64,000 bases of DNA from Desulfarculaceae bacterium (GTDB taxonomy: Bacteria; Desulfobacterota; Desulfarculia; Desulfarculales; Desulfarculaceae), in assembly GCA_021737645.1 (NCBI GenBank), contig JAIPDO010000014.1:1-64000 (forward strand). The letters are read 5' to 3'. The first letter of the stretch is position 1; every line of letters starts with the position of its first letter. The translations under genes were made by a program, and so were the position numbers. The notes under the pieces were generated by a model, which saw only the letters and a list, made by a program, of their open reading frames with translations, was not told the origin of the DNA and ran no database searches. Shown in pieces: positions 15,752 to 24,641 of the stretch.

Positions 15752-16525
15752 ATGGCGGCAATGCTTCTGGAAGTACAACAAGTGGGGCTCAACTTCGGCG
15801 GGGTTCAGGCCCTGATGGATGTCAGCTTCTCGGTGTCTCAGGGAGAGTTGTTTTCAATTATCGGCCCCAACGGAGCAGGGAAAACTACTCTTTTCGACTG
15901 TATTTCAGGGCGTTATACGCCAAAAGGCAGCATCAGGATCAATGGGGCCGAGTTGGTGGGCCAAAAGTCACATTTGCGGCCTAAGCTAGGGATAATGCGC
16001 ACCTTTCAAAACATCGCCTTGTTCCCCAACGAAACCGTCGAGGACAACGTCCTTGTGGGTAGCGACTACCGGCTTCGCAGCGGCCTGCTGCGTTCCTGCC
16101 TTTACTGGAGCCCTTTGGGTTGCAGCCGCCAGGAAGGCCGCCACCGTGCCCAGGCGCGGGAGATCATGGCCGAGCTTGGAGTGGAGCAATTCGCCGATGT
16201 GCCCGCCTCGGAGCTGGCCTACGGCACCCAGAAAAGGGTGGAGCTGGCCCGCGCGCTGGTGGCCCAGCCCGACCTGTTGCTCTTGGATGAACCGATGGCC
16301 GGCATGACCTCCGGCGAAAAGATGGAGATAGCCGCCCTGGTGCAAAAGCTCAATCAGGATCGGGGCATCACCGTGGTGATGATCGAGCACGACATGGGGG
16401 TGGTGATGGAGATATCTCACCGCGTTTTGGTGTTGGATTTTGGCCAACGAATCGCCTTGGGCCCCCCTCTGGAAGTAATTGAAGACCCTCAAGTACGCCG
16501 GGCTTACCTGGGTGATACGGTCTGA
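15752..16525 (+). CDS. HAAT ABC transporter ATP-binding protein, LivG-type (importer 1)
   Basis: 257 residues with Walker A GPNGAGKTTLFD (about 40), ELAYGTQKRVELARAL as the signature region (LSYG-type, typical of LivG), Walker B LLLLDEPMAGM and the H-loop IEHDMGVV. LivG-type ATPases power uptake of branched-chain amino acids, amides, urea or aromatic acids. The frame extends upstream to 15668, but ATG 15752 or 15761 gives the normal family N-terminus. It is the first gene of a plus-strand operon LivG-LivH-LivM-LivK-LivF, an order with the ATPase first. The substrate is probably what the downstream enzymes degrade. Confidence 0.93.
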   Translation: MAAMLLEVQQVGLNFGGVQALMDVSFSVSQGELFSIIGPNGAGKTTLFDCISGRYTPKGSIRINGAELVGQKSHLRPKLGIMRTFQNIALFPNETVEDNVLVGSDYRLRSGLLRSCLYWSPLGCSRQEGRHRAQAREIMAELGVEQFADVPASELAYGTQKRVELARALVAQPDLLLLDEPMAGMTSGEKMEIAALVQKLNQDRGITVVMIEHDMGVVMEISHRVLVLDFGQRIALGPPLEVIEDPQVRRAYLGDTV

Positions 16526-16538
16526 GGTTAGGTAAGCA

Positions 16539-17426
16539 ATGGATTACTTCCTAGGCCTGATCATCAACGGAATCGTGGTGGGGAGCATCTATTCCATGGT
16601 CGCTCTGGGCCTGGTGCTCATCTACAAAGCCACCGAGGTGGTGAACTTCGCTCAGGGCGAGTTGCTGATGATCGGCGCCTATATTTGCCTTGAGATAATC
16701 CAGGTCACCGGCATGCCTTTTCTGGTCTCGTTTCTCATGACCATGGGATTCATGGTCATCCTGGCCCTGGCTATAGAGCGCTTGGTGCTTCGGCGCATGA
16801 TGGGCGCTCCCGCCTTGGCGGTGATCATGGTCACCATCGGCATCGGGATCATCTTGCGAGCAGTGGTGCTTGGGGTGTGGGGCGCCACCTCCATACCTTT
16901 TCCCGAGGTGTTTCCCCGCCAGGGAATCGACTTGGGTGTGGTCACGGTCAGTCAACTTTATTTGTGGTCGTTCATGCTCTCCTTGGCCTTCATGGCCATG
17001 TTCGGGGCATTTTTCAAATTCACCCGCGTGGGGTTGGTTATGCGGGCCACGGCCAGCAGCCGCAAGGCGGCTGAAAGCATGGGCGTGCCCCTGACCAAAA
17101 TATTCGCCATCGCCTGGATCATCTCGGCGGTGGTTTCCGGGGTGGGAGGGGTGCTCACCGGCAACATCGCCGGGCTAAGCCCAGAGCTTTCCTTTTATGG
17201 CGTGAAGGTGTTTCCGGCGGTGATCCTCGGTGGCCTGGACTCCATCGTGGGAGCAACGATCAGTGGGGTGATCATCGGGGTTCTGGAAAATTTGGGCGGC
17301 GGATACTTGAAGGACCTCACCGGCCTGCACGGGCTGGGTCCGGTGGCCCCATTCTTCATCCTGGTGGCGATCCTGTGGGTGCGTCCCACCGGCCTGTTCG
17401 GCCGTAAAGACATCGAGAAGCTTTAG
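16539..17426 (+). CDS. HAAT ABC transporter permease, LivH-type (importer 1)
   Basis: 295 residues and strongly hydrophobic, with about eight membrane helices and LivH signatures near the N-terminus (GIVVGSIYSMVALGLVLIYK, VVNFAQGELLMIGAY). A cytoplasmic coupling loop (MRATASSRKAAESMGVP) contacts the ATPases. It forms the channel with LivM. It starts 13 nt after LivG and is followed 11 nt later by LivM. Confidence 0.94.
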   Translation: MDYFLGLIINGIVVGSIYSMVALGLVLIYKATEVVNFAQGELLMIGAYICLEIIQVTGMPFLVSFLMTMGFMVILALAIERLVLRRMMGAPALAVIMVTIGIGIILRAVVLGVWGATSIPFPEVFPRQGIDLGVVTVSQLYLWSFMLSLAFMAMFGAFFKFTRVGLVMRATASSRKAAESMGVPLTKIFAIAWIISAVVSGVGGVLTGNIAGLSPELSFYGVKVFPAVILGGLDSIVGATISGVIIGVLENLGGGYLKDLTGLHGLGPVAPFFILVAILWVRPTGLFGRKDIEKL

Positions 17427-17437
17427 GGGATGGCGTT

Positions 17438-18469
17438 GTGATCGAAACAGTCCTCCGCGGCAGGCCCCTGTTGGCCGACAGATTCGACCGCATCGGCGCG
17501 GTGGCCCTCATCGCGTGCCTCGCCGTGGTTTCCCAGTTCATGGGGGACTACCACCTGGCCCTGCTCACCCAGATCACCGTCTTCGCCCTGTCGGCCATGG
17601 GCCTGAACATACTTTTGGGCAACACCGGCATGATTTCCATTGCCCACGCGGCCTTCATGGGAGTCGGGGCGTTTTCTTCCGCCTACCTCATTCAGAACCT
17701 GGGCCTGCCCGCCCTGCCGGCCGTTTTATTGGCCGGTCTCATCACCTCGGTGGTGGGCATGGTCTTCGGCCTTCCCAGCCTCCGCCTCAAGGGGGTGTAT
17801 CTGGCCATGGCCAGCTTCGCCGCCCAGATCATTCTTTATTGGGCCTTCGAGCAGTCCCGCTGGCTCACCGGCGGTCAGGACGGCCGCTTCGCGGAACGCC
17901 CGGTGATGCTGGGCATCAGTTTCATGGACAGCCACCGTTTCTACCTGCTGGCCCTGGCCTTTGCCGTGCTGGGAGCGGTGGCCAACCTCAATATCGAACG
18001 TTCGCGTCTGGGACGCGCCTTCAACGCGGTACGGGATCGCTCCCAGGCCGCGGAAATGATGGGCGTCAACGTTTTTCGCACCAAGATGGCTTCCTTTGGC
18101 CTGGCCACCTTTTATGCGGGAGTGGCGGGAGCCCTGTTCGGGCAATACCTGGAATTCGTGGCCATACAGGCTTTCAGCCTATCCGTGTCCATCCAATTTC
18201 TGGCCCTGGTGATTATCGGGGGGCTGGGCTCCCTGGCCGGATCGGTGCTTGGCGCGGCTTTCATCGTCCTGGTTCCAGAAATCTTGGACACCATCATTTT
18301 GATGTTTTCCCATAACACCGGCGAAATGGCCCCCATACGCCTGGGGGTGTTCGGTTTGATTGTAGTCGTTTTTTTGCTCTTCGAGCCGCAGGGCCTGGCC
18401 CGTGCCTGGAACCGTACCCGGCAATGGGCCCTGAATCACACCGGCAAGGGGAGCCAAACCCGCTCATGA
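17438..18469 (+). CDS. HAAT ABC transporter permease, LivM-type (importer 1)
   Basis: 343 residues with many membrane helices. LivM features include LNILLGNTGMISIAHAAFMG, FGLPSLRLKGVYLAMAS and the coupling segment AVRDRSQAAEMMGVN. The GTG start at 17438 lies 11 nt after LivH. It pairs with LivH as the heterodimeric translocation pore. The C-terminus is a basic tail after the last helix (FEPQGLARAWNRTRQW). Confidence 0.93.
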   Translation: MIETVLRGRPLLADRFDRIGAVALIACLAVVSQFMGDYHLALLTQITVFALSAMGLNILLGNTGMISIAHAAFMGVGAFSSAYLIQNLGLPALPAVLLAGLITSVVGMVFGLPSLRLKGVYLAMASFAAQIILYWAFEQSRWLTGGQDGRFAERPVMLGISFMDSHRFYLLALAFAVLGAVANLNIERSRLGRAFNAVRDRSQAAEMMGVNVFRTKMASFGLATFYAGVAGALFGQYLEFVAIQAFSLSVSIQFLALVIIGGLGSLAGSVLGAAFIVLVPEILDTIILMFSHNTGEMAPIRLGVFGLIVVVFLLFEPQGLARAWNRTRQWALNHTGKGSQTRS

Positions 18470-18584
18470 ATCTTCACCTCCCAGATAACTCCAGCAGCGG
18501 GAGTACTGGCAATTTTACGGCGTTTGCCCCGGCGGAAGCCGCCAGTGACCAAGCTAGAGATTTAGTAACGCAAAGGAGGAAGAC

Positions 18585-19727
18585 ATGAAACGGAAATGGT
18601 TCTTTGGCATGGCCCTGGTCGCCATGGCCCTACTCGTGGTGGGCACGACCGCTCAGGCCGAAATCGTGCTGGGCGGCATATCCAACCGCACTGCGCCCAC
18701 GTCCGACTCGGGCATCCCGCACATGGACGGGGTGCTGGCCGCCTGGAAGTGGATCAACGCCAACGGGGGCATTGACGGCGAGAAGGTTAAAGTAGTGGAG
18801 ATTGAATGCGGCTACGACGTTCCCAAGACCGTGGCCGCCTTCAAGAGGCTGGCGGGCCAGTACAAAGTGCCCCTGGTGCACGGCTTCGGCACCCCGGATT
18901 CCATCGCCGTCATTCCCTTCAGCACCAGGACCAAGACCATCTATATGCCCGTGTCCTATGCCAAGGAGATGGTGGACTCCAAAAAGGCGCCTTACTACTT
19001 CATGACCAACGCCGACTACTCCACCGCCGGCCGCAGCGCGGTGCAGTTCGTCAAGCACAAGAACGGCAACCTGGCTCTGATCTACAACCCCGGCGGCTTT
19101 GGCGAAGCCCCCATTGCCGACATCAAGGATGAAGCCAAGAAGGACGGGGTGGCCGTCGTGGCCGAGGAGAACATCGGTTACGTGCCCACCGACGCGGTGC
19201 AGCAGGTGCTCAAGTTCAAGAAAGCCGGCGCCAAGTACATCTGGATGGGCAACACCGACAGCGCCATGGCCGTCTTGGCCAAGGACCTGAAAAAGCAAGG
19301 CGACAACGCAAAGATCATCGGAAACGTATATGCGGGCACCGAGGCCTTCATCAAGAATGCCGGCCCCGATGCCGAGGGTCACTACACCATGTACGGATCG
19401 GTCCCCTACGGCAGCACCAACACCCCGGCCATGAAGGCCATCGAGGCCTCGGGCTACCCGGATAGGGCCAACACCCACTTCATCCGAGGCTGGGCGCAGG
19501 CCATGATGGCCGCCGATGCCATGCGCATGCTCAAGAAAGCGGGCAAGCCCATCAACGGGCCCAACCTTAAATGGGCCTTCGAGCAGATGAAGGATTACTC
19601 ACCCGGCGGTTTGGTGCCGCCCATCACCTTTACCCCCACCGATCACCGCGCCTCCATGGTGGTGCCGGTGTACCAGGTGCAAAACGGCAAGTGGGTGAAG
19701 GTCTGGGATAACACCCTGCCCCGGTAG
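18585..19727 (+). CDS. HAAT periplasmic substrate-binding protein (importer 1)
   Basis: 380 residues. A signal peptide (about 1-25; KRKW, hydrophobic core, TAQAEI cleavage region) is followed by a type I periplasmic-binding fold of the Peripla_BP_6 family (EIVLGGISNRTAPTSDSGIPH, NANGGIDGEKVKVVEIECGYD). A strong AGGAGG Shine-Dalgarno is present. It determines the specificity of importer 1. The ligand is unknown; the pocket differs from classical LivJ, and neighbouring enzymes suggest a cyclic or hydroxylated organic acid. A perfect stem-loop follows the gene, probably stabilising its mRNA relative to the downstream LivF. Confidence 0.93.
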   Translation: MKRKWFFGMALVAMALLVVGTTAQAEIVLGGISNRTAPTSDSGIPHMDGVLAAWKWINANGGIDGEKVKVVEIECGYDVPKTVAAFKRLAGQYKVPLVHGFGTPDSIAVIPFSTRTKTIYMPVSYAKEMVDSKKAPYYFMTNADYSTAGRSAVQFVKHKNGNLALIYNPGGFGEAPIADIKDEAKKDGVAVVAEENIGYVPTDAVQQVLKFKKAGAKYIWMGNTDSAMAVLAKDLKKQGDNAKIIGNVYAGTEAFIKNAGPDAEGHYTMYGSVPYGSTNTPAMKAIEASGYPDRANTHFIRGWAQAMMAADAMRMLKKAGKPINGPNLKWAFEQMKDYSPGGLVPPITFTPTDHRASMVVPVYQVQNGKWVKVWDNTLPR

Positions 19728-19748
19728 GGAGCCATATAAGCAATAACC

Positions 19749-19775
19749 TCCGGCCGGGCCAAGCGCCCGGCCGGA
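19749..19775 (+). other. Intercistronic stem-loop after binding-protein gene (importer 1)
   Basis: TCCGGCCGGGC-CAAGC-GCCCGGCCGGA, perfect 11-bp stem, between the binding-protein stop and LivF. No T-run follows. Such hairpins commonly protect the upstream binding-protein message and lower downstream expression. Confidence 0.6.
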
Positions 19776-19805
19776 CCGGAAACACTCAGGCGGGAAACGC
19801 GGCGC

Positions 19806-20573
19806 ATGCTACAGGTGCAGGACCTCAGGGTAATCTACAACCGGGTCGTCCGGGTGCTGGACGGCATCTCCTTCGAGGTGCCGGCCGGACGCATGGTGGC
19901 CTTGTTGGGAGCCAATGGGGCAGGCAAGTCCACCGCTCTAAAAGCGGTTTCGGGCATGTTGCGTAGCGATGGCGGGGCGGTGGCCTCCGGGCGGGTGCTT
20001 CTGGAAGGCCGGACGGTCACCGGCTACAGCGCGGTTCGCATGGTGCGCCTGGGAGTGATGCATGTCATGGAGGGCCGCTTCCTGTTTCCGGACCTGACGG
20101 TGAAGGAAAACCTGGAGATGGGCGCCTACTCGCAGAAGGACCGGCGCCGCATCGCCAAGGACTTGGCCCAGTGGCTGGAGTTCTTCCCCCGTCTGGCCGA
20201 ACGCAGATCCACCCCGGCGGGTTATCTCTCCGGCGGCGAGCAACAAATGCTGGCCATCGCCCGGGCCCTCATGAGCCGCCCCCGCATGGTTTTATTGGAT
20301 GAGCCCTCCATGGGCCTGTCCCCCCTGTTGGTGCGGGAGGTTTTCCGCATCATCCGCCAGATACAACAATCCCAGGGCCTGGCTTTTCTGTTGGTTGAAC
20401 AGAATGTGAAACTGGCCCTGGAGATAGCCAGCTACGGCTACGTGCTGGAACAAGGTTGCATTCGGATTGAGGGAACTTCGGATGAGCTTAAACAAAACAA
20501 GCATTTACAGGATTTCTACCTGGGCATCAACGGCAACGGAACCGATCGCTGCCAGCAGGCGGCGCCGCAATAA
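19806..20573 (+). CDS. HAAT ABC transporter ATP-binding protein, LivF-type (importer 1)
   Basis: 255 residues with Walker A GANGAGKSTALKAVSG, signature YLSGGEQQMLAIARAL, Walker B MVLLDEPSMGLSP and H-loop VEQNVKLAL, the VEQN form typical of LivF. It starts at the ATG at 19806 and completes the five-component importer with LivG. The C-terminal tail (NGNGTDRCQQAAPQ) is a little longer than usual. Confidence 0.93.
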   Translation: MLQVQDLRVIYNRVVRVLDGISFEVPAGRMVALLGANGAGKSTALKAVSGMLRSDGGAVASGRVLLEGRTVTGYSAVRMVRLGVMHVMEGRFLFPDLTVKENLEMGAYSQKDRRRIAKDLAQWLEFFPRLAERRSTPAGYLSGGEQQMLAIARALMSRPRMVLLDEPSMGLSPLLVREVFRIIRQIQQSQGLAFLLVEQNVKLALEIASYGYVLEQGCIRIEGTSDELKQNKHLQDFYLGINGNGTDRCQQAAPQ

Positions 20574-20683
20574 GCTCGAGGTTATTGATGCTATTGGTAT
20601 ATGATAGGACGCGTCACCCAATTAACTTGTGAGGTCTCTCAGCAACGGCCATTTGGTGACCTATAACCTGCATGCGAGGAAAA

Positions 20684-21418
20684 ATGGCGTCCATCAACAA
20701 AAAAAAACTAGCGGATCGGGTGATCGAGGAAATTAAGCGAATGATCACCGGCGGTGAGTTGTCAGCGGGAGACAAGTTGCCCAACCAAAACGAATTCGCG
20801 GCCCAGCTGGGAGTCAGCCGCACCGTGCTGCGCGAGGCCCTGCACACCCTGGCCATCTTGGGCGTGGTGGAGCAGCGCCCCAAGATAGGCACCGTCATCG
20901 TGACCAGCGCACCCTTGATATACACCGAGCACATCAACGCCCCCCTGATGGCGGATCCCAACGCCACCATGGAGCTGATCGACGCCCGCCAGGTCATAGA
21001 GGTGGGGTCGGTGGAGCTTGCCGCCCGCCACGCCACCGATGAACAGCTCCAGGAAATGGGGAAATTGATTCAACAGATGAATCTGTTGCTGGAGGCCGGC
21101 GACACCGACGGCTACAGCCAAGTGAACATGGCCTTCCACCTTCTAATCGCGGAAAGCTCCGGCAATCGTTTCATGGGTCATTTGCTGGCAACCATTCGGG
21201 GGTTCATGGAGCGCTGGACCTTGGAGTCCCTGTCGGTGCTGCCGGGGCTGTTCGGGCGCTCCACCGAGGCGCACCGCCAGATATATCGCGCGATCATCAA
21301 GCACGACCCCGCGGCGGCGGGGGAAGCCATGCGCCGTCATTTGGAAGATTTCAAGACCAGCGTAGAGGATTATTACCGGCAAAAGTCCGAAAAGGGGGCC
21401 GCTGCCGCGGGCAAGTAG
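20684..21418 (+). CDS. GntR-family transcriptional regulator, FCD (FadR) subfamily
   Basis: 244 residues. An N-terminal winged helix-turn-helix (about 8-72; KLPNQNEFAAQLGVSRTVLREALHTL) is followed by an all-helical FCD ligand domain (about 100-230) with the usual metal-site pattern (Asp in DARQVIE, His in FHLLIAE, His residues near EAHRQIY). ATG 20684 is preferred over 20672 because GAGGA lies just upstream. FCD regulators are mostly repressors released by a carboxylic acid. It lies between the importer and the enzymes, and two matching palindromes at 15431 and 15641 are candidate operators. TGATAGGA at 20604 is a possible half-site for autoregulation. Confidence 0.92.
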   Translation: MASINKKKLADRVIEEIKRMITGGELSAGDKLPNQNEFAAQLGVSRTVLREALHTLAILGVVEQRPKIGTVIVTSAPLIYTEHINAPLMADPNATMELIDARQVIEVGSVELAARHATDEQLQEMGKLIQQMNLLLEAGDTDGYSQVNMAFHLLIAESSGNRFMGHLLATIRGFMERWTLESLSVLPGLFGRSTEAHRQIYRAIIKHDPAAAGEAMRRHLEDFKTSVEDYYRQKSEKGAAAAGK

Positions 21419-21539
21419 CGTCCGGGAAAAGGCGGCGGACAGGCCCGTTGGCAACAAACGGTAATGGGGCGGAAACGATGACCCAATGCAAAATTAATTC
21501 CCCCAGACCGCCTATCCGGAAAGGGAAGGACAACTCCTC

Positions 21540-22844
21540 ATGGCAAACATACGTATCCCTTACGGCGTAAAGGGCGTCCTGGATTTCGACCTGACCGGCG
21601 AGAACCTGGCCCTGGACACCGCCAAGAGCTTCCCCGGTCCCTTGCCCGACCTGGGCCGGGCGGTGATGGACGCCCTGGAGAACCCGGTGGCGGGCCCACC
21701 CTTTAGTCAGCGTCTGGCCCAGGCGAACACCGTATGCATCCTGGTGGATAACTTCGCCCGCCTCACTCCGGCCCACAAGCTGCTGCCCCCCATCATGAAA
21801 GCCATTGCCGACGCAGGTAAAAAGGCGGAGATCCTGGTGGCCAGCGGTTTGCTTCGGGAAATGAGGCACGCCGAGCTGGAGCGCAAGCTGGGCAAGGAGA
21901 TTTTGGCCTCGGGCGTGCCGGTGTACCAGAGCAAGGCCCGGGAGACCTGGGACTTCGACTTCGTGGGGGTCACCACCTACGGCACTCCCCTTAGTTGTCA
22001 CAAACGCTTTATGGGGGCCGACCTCACCCTGGCGGTGACCATGACCCAGGCCACCCTGTGGGGCTACGGCGGGGGCGGGTCCATGGTGGTGCCGGGCGTC
22101 AGCTCCTTTGAGACGGTGGAGTGGAACCACCGGCTGATGACCTCGCCATACTCCAACGTGGGCTACGAACCGCCGCTCAACCGCATGCGCGAGGACATCG
22201 AGGACGCCTGTCGCCTAAGCGGTTTGGATATGTCCCTGCTGGCCGTGCTGAACCCGGACCTGGAAGTGATGGAACTCACCGCCGGGGAGACCATCGCCGC
22301 CCACCGGGCTTCGGTGGCCAAGTACGACCGGCACTACACCTTCGACGTGGAGAGCGCCGGGGGCAAGGTGGATCTGGCCATAGCCGGCAGCTTCCCGGGC
22401 GACTTCTTTTTCGCCCACGCCTGCTGGCCGGTGGCCAATTTGGACCACTTTGTAAAGGACGGAGGCACCATCATCCTGGCCACTCCGGTGCCCGGCGGCA
22501 TGGCCCACTATTCCTACGCCAAGGACTACATGCCCCCCACCCCGGAGGCCATCCGCCGCCTGTTTGAAGATGTTTTCTACGGCAAGCAGGCCCTTTGGCA
22601 CGCCTGCCTGTGGATGCCTATCATAGAGATCATGGCCCGCAAAGAGGTGATCGTGGTCACCGAGCCCGAACGCTTGGAAGACTTCGCTTTGAACCGCATC
22701 ACCGCGGTGACTTCCCTGGACCAGGCCTATCAACTGGCCCAGGAAAAGCACGGCCCCGCCATGCGGGTGGGCAACTTCCCCTACGGCAAGTGGGTGCTGC
22801 CCACCGGCCTGAACGACCCCAACAAAAGACCCGAAAGGTATTAG
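21540..22844 (+). CDS. LarA-like (DUF2088) protein lacking canonical nickel-pincer residues
   Basis: 434 residues resembling the lactate racemase family: N-terminal DUF2088 region with VDNFARLTPAHK and ILVASGLLREMRHAELERKLG, then GYGGGGSMVVPGVSSFETVEWNH and a C-terminal LarA_C-type domain. LarA enzymes racemise 2-hydroxy acids using a nickel-pincer nucleotide attached to a Lys. By my alignment from memory to the Lactobacillus plantarum enzyme, the cofactor Lys184 position is Ser, His108 is Leu and His174 is Ala, while the nickel ligand His200 (WNH) remains. It may use a different chemistry or substrate. It starts the enzyme part of the catabolic island and nearly abuts the next gene. Confidence 0.82.
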   Translation: MANIRIPYGVKGVLDFDLTGENLALDTAKSFPGPLPDLGRAVMDALENPVAGPPFSQRLAQANTVCILVDNFARLTPAHKLLPPIMKAIADAGKKAEILVASGLLREMRHAELERKLGKEILASGVPVYQSKARETWDFDFVGVTTYGTPLSCHKRFMGADLTLAVTMTQATLWGYGGGGSMVVPGVSSFETVEWNHRLMTSPYSNVGYEPPLNRMREDIEDACRLSGLDMSLLAVLNPDLEVMELTAGETIAAHRASVAKYDRHYTFDVESAGGKVDLAIAGSFPGDFFFAHACWPVANLDHFVKDGGTIILATPVPGGMAHYSYAKDYMPPTPEAIRRLFEDVFYGKQALWHACLWMPIIEIMARKEVIVVTEPERLEDFALNRITAVTSLDQAYQLAQEKHGPAMRVGNFPYGKWVLPTGLNDPNKRPERY

Positions 22845-22846
22845 AT

Positions 22847-23734
22847 ATGAACCTGCGCTTCACCCCCACGGTGCGGGGGCTCCTGGAAGGAGCCTGCGAT
22901 ATTCACATTCACTCCGCGCCCGACGTATACCCGCGCATCATGAACGATGTGGAGCTGGCCCAGTGCGCCCAGGAAGTGGGCATGCGCGCCATCCTCATCA
23001 AAAACCACTGGACCGAAACCGCCGCCAGGGCCCAGGTGGCCAGCGATGTCACCGGCTTCCCGGTGTTCGGCGGGGTAGCCATGAACCTGTCGGTGGGCGG
23101 GGTCAATCCCCAGGCGGTGGGCCCGGCGCTCAAGATGGGGGCCAAGACGGTGTGGATGCCCACCCTGCACGCCAGGGAGTTCGTGGCCAACAAGAGCCAC
23201 GTCAAGAACCTGGCCGGGGAGCTCAGCGCGGACCTCAAGGGCCTATACCTGCTGAAGGACGACGGCAGCCTCATGGACGAGTGCTACGCCATCTTCGACC
23301 AGATTATCGCCCACGGCTCATCCCTGGCCACCGGGCACATCAGCAAGCCCGAAGCCAAGGTGCTGGTGGCCGAGGCCGCCAAGCGCGGGGTCAAAAAGAT
23401 CGTGGTCACCCACCCCATGGCCAGCTTCGTCAACTACAGCGTGGATGAGATGAAGGAGCTGTTGGACCTGGGCGCCACCTGGCTGGAGCACGTTTTCAAC
23501 GACACCACCCGCCAGGTGGGACACCCCATCACCCGCGAGGCCATGTTTGAGGGCATGAAAGCGGTGGGCGCCGAGCACTGCATTATGAGCACCGACAGCG
23601 GCCAGTGGCTCAACCCCATCCCCGCCCAACAGATGGGCATCTACATCACCGACGTTTTGAACTTCGGCTTCAGCCAGGCCGAGGTGAAGAAAATGGTGCA
23701 AGACAACCCCGCGGCCATGCTGGGCCTGGAATAA
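22847..23734 (+). CDS. DUF6282-family, amidohydrolase-like TIM-barrel protein
   Basis: 295 residues. The N-terminal DIHIHSAPD provides an HxH metal motif. Downstream candidates are TGHIS (about residue 164), VTHP (about 188) and STDSGQ (about 248), the order of metal ligands in amidohydrolase-superfamily barrels (HxH, His, His, Asp). This supports a metal-dependent hydrolase; I know of no established reaction for the family. ATG 22847 is 2 nt after the LarA-like stop, so the two are probably translationally coupled. In this island it is the best candidate for ring or amide hydrolysis after hydroxylation. Confidence 0.8.
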   Translation: MNLRFTPTVRGLLEGACDIHIHSAPDVYPRIMNDVELAQCAQEVGMRAILIKNHWTETAARAQVASDVTGFPVFGGVAMNLSVGGVNPQAVGPALKMGAKTVWMPTLHAREFVANKSHVKNLAGELSADLKGLYLLKDDGSLMDECYAIFDQIIAHGSSLATGHISKPEAKVLVAEAAKRGVKKIVVTHPMASFVNYSVDEMKELLDLGATWLEHVFNDTTRQVGHPITREAMFEGMKAVGAEHCIMSTDSGQWLNPIPAQQMGIYITDVLNFGFSQAEVKKMVQDNPAAMLGLE

Positions 23735-23745
23735 GGACATACATC

Positions 23746-24639
23746 ATGAGCACGAAAATCGGTTTCATCGGCCTGGGCCAGATGGGCAAATGGATGGCGA
23801 TCAATCTGGTGAAGGCCGGATTCGACACCACGGTGTTCGATCTGAATCAGGCGGCGGTGGATGAGCTGATCCAGGCCGGGGCCAAGCAGGCGGCCAACCC
23901 GGCCGAGCTGGCCCAGGACAATGAGTGGGTGTTGCTCAGTCTGCCCAACACCGCCATCGTGGAAGAGGTCATTTTCGGTAAGGACGGCTTGGCCTCCACG
24001 GCCCAGCCCGGACTGATCATCTGTGACTGCGGCACCACCAGCTATCTGCCCACCCTGGAGCTGGCCGAGCGCCTGGCAGGGCAGGGCGTGGTTCTGGTGG
24101 ACGCGCCGGTGTCGGGCATGGAGGCCAGGGCCATCAGCGGTGAGCTGACCGTCATGTACGGTGGCTCATCCGAGGTGTTCCAGGCGCTCACCCCGGCCTT
24201 TGAGGCCATGGGCAACAAGGTGCTCAACATGGGCCAGGTGGGCAGCGGCCAACTTACCAAGCTGGTGAACCAGCTTCTGTTCAACATCTCTTGCGCGGCC
24301 ATCGCCGAGATACTTCCCATGGCCACCAAGCTGGGGCTGGACCCGGAGAAAGTTACCCAGGTGGTGACCACCGGCACCGGGCGCAGCTTTGCCGCCGAGT
24401 TCTTCGCGCCTCTGGCCCTGGAGGGCGTGTTCGATCAGGGCTATCCCCTCAAGCACGCCTACAAGGACATGATCAGCGCGGCCGAAATTTCGGCCAATAA
24501 ACAGATTCCCCTGCCCATGACCTCCGCCGCCACCACCACCTATCAGATGGCATTGGCCGAGGGCCATGGAGACCTGGGCAAAGGCGCCATGTTCAAGGTG
24601 TTCGAGCGGCTGCTGGACGTGGAGTTCAGGAAAGTTTAG
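23746..24639 (+). CDS. NAD(P)-dependent beta-hydroxyacid dehydrogenase (3-hydroxyisobutyrate dehydrogenase family)
   Basis: 297 residues. An N-terminal Rossmann fold ([17 protein letters not shown]; GxGxxG) is followed by a helical C-terminal domain. Catalytic signatures are [11 protein letters not shown] (substrate loop) and [13 protein letters not shown], with the catalytic Lys in the TKLVNQ segment (about residue 171). Relatives oxidise or reduce 3-hydroxyisobutyrate, tartronate semialdehyde or 2-(hydroxymethyl)glutarate. The last is made in nicotinate fermentation, which also uses a split molybdenum hydroxylase. Substrate is not assigned. It starts 11 nt after the DUF6282 gene. Confidence 0.9.
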   Translation: MSTKIGFIGLGQMGKWMAINLVKAGFDTTVFDLNQAAVDELIQAGAKQAANPAELAQDNEWVLLSLPNTAIVEEVIFGKDGLASTAQPGLIICDCGTTSYLPTLELAERLAGQGVVLVDAPVSGMEARAISGELTVMYGGSSEVFQALTPAFEAMGNKVLNMGQVGSGQLTKLVNQLLFNISCAAIAEILPMATKLGLDPEKVTQVVTTGTGRSFAAEFFAPLALEGVFDQGYPLKHAYKDMISAAEISANKQIPLPMTSAATTTYQMALAEGHGDLGKGAMFKVFERLLDVEFRKV

Positions 24640-24641
24640 GT

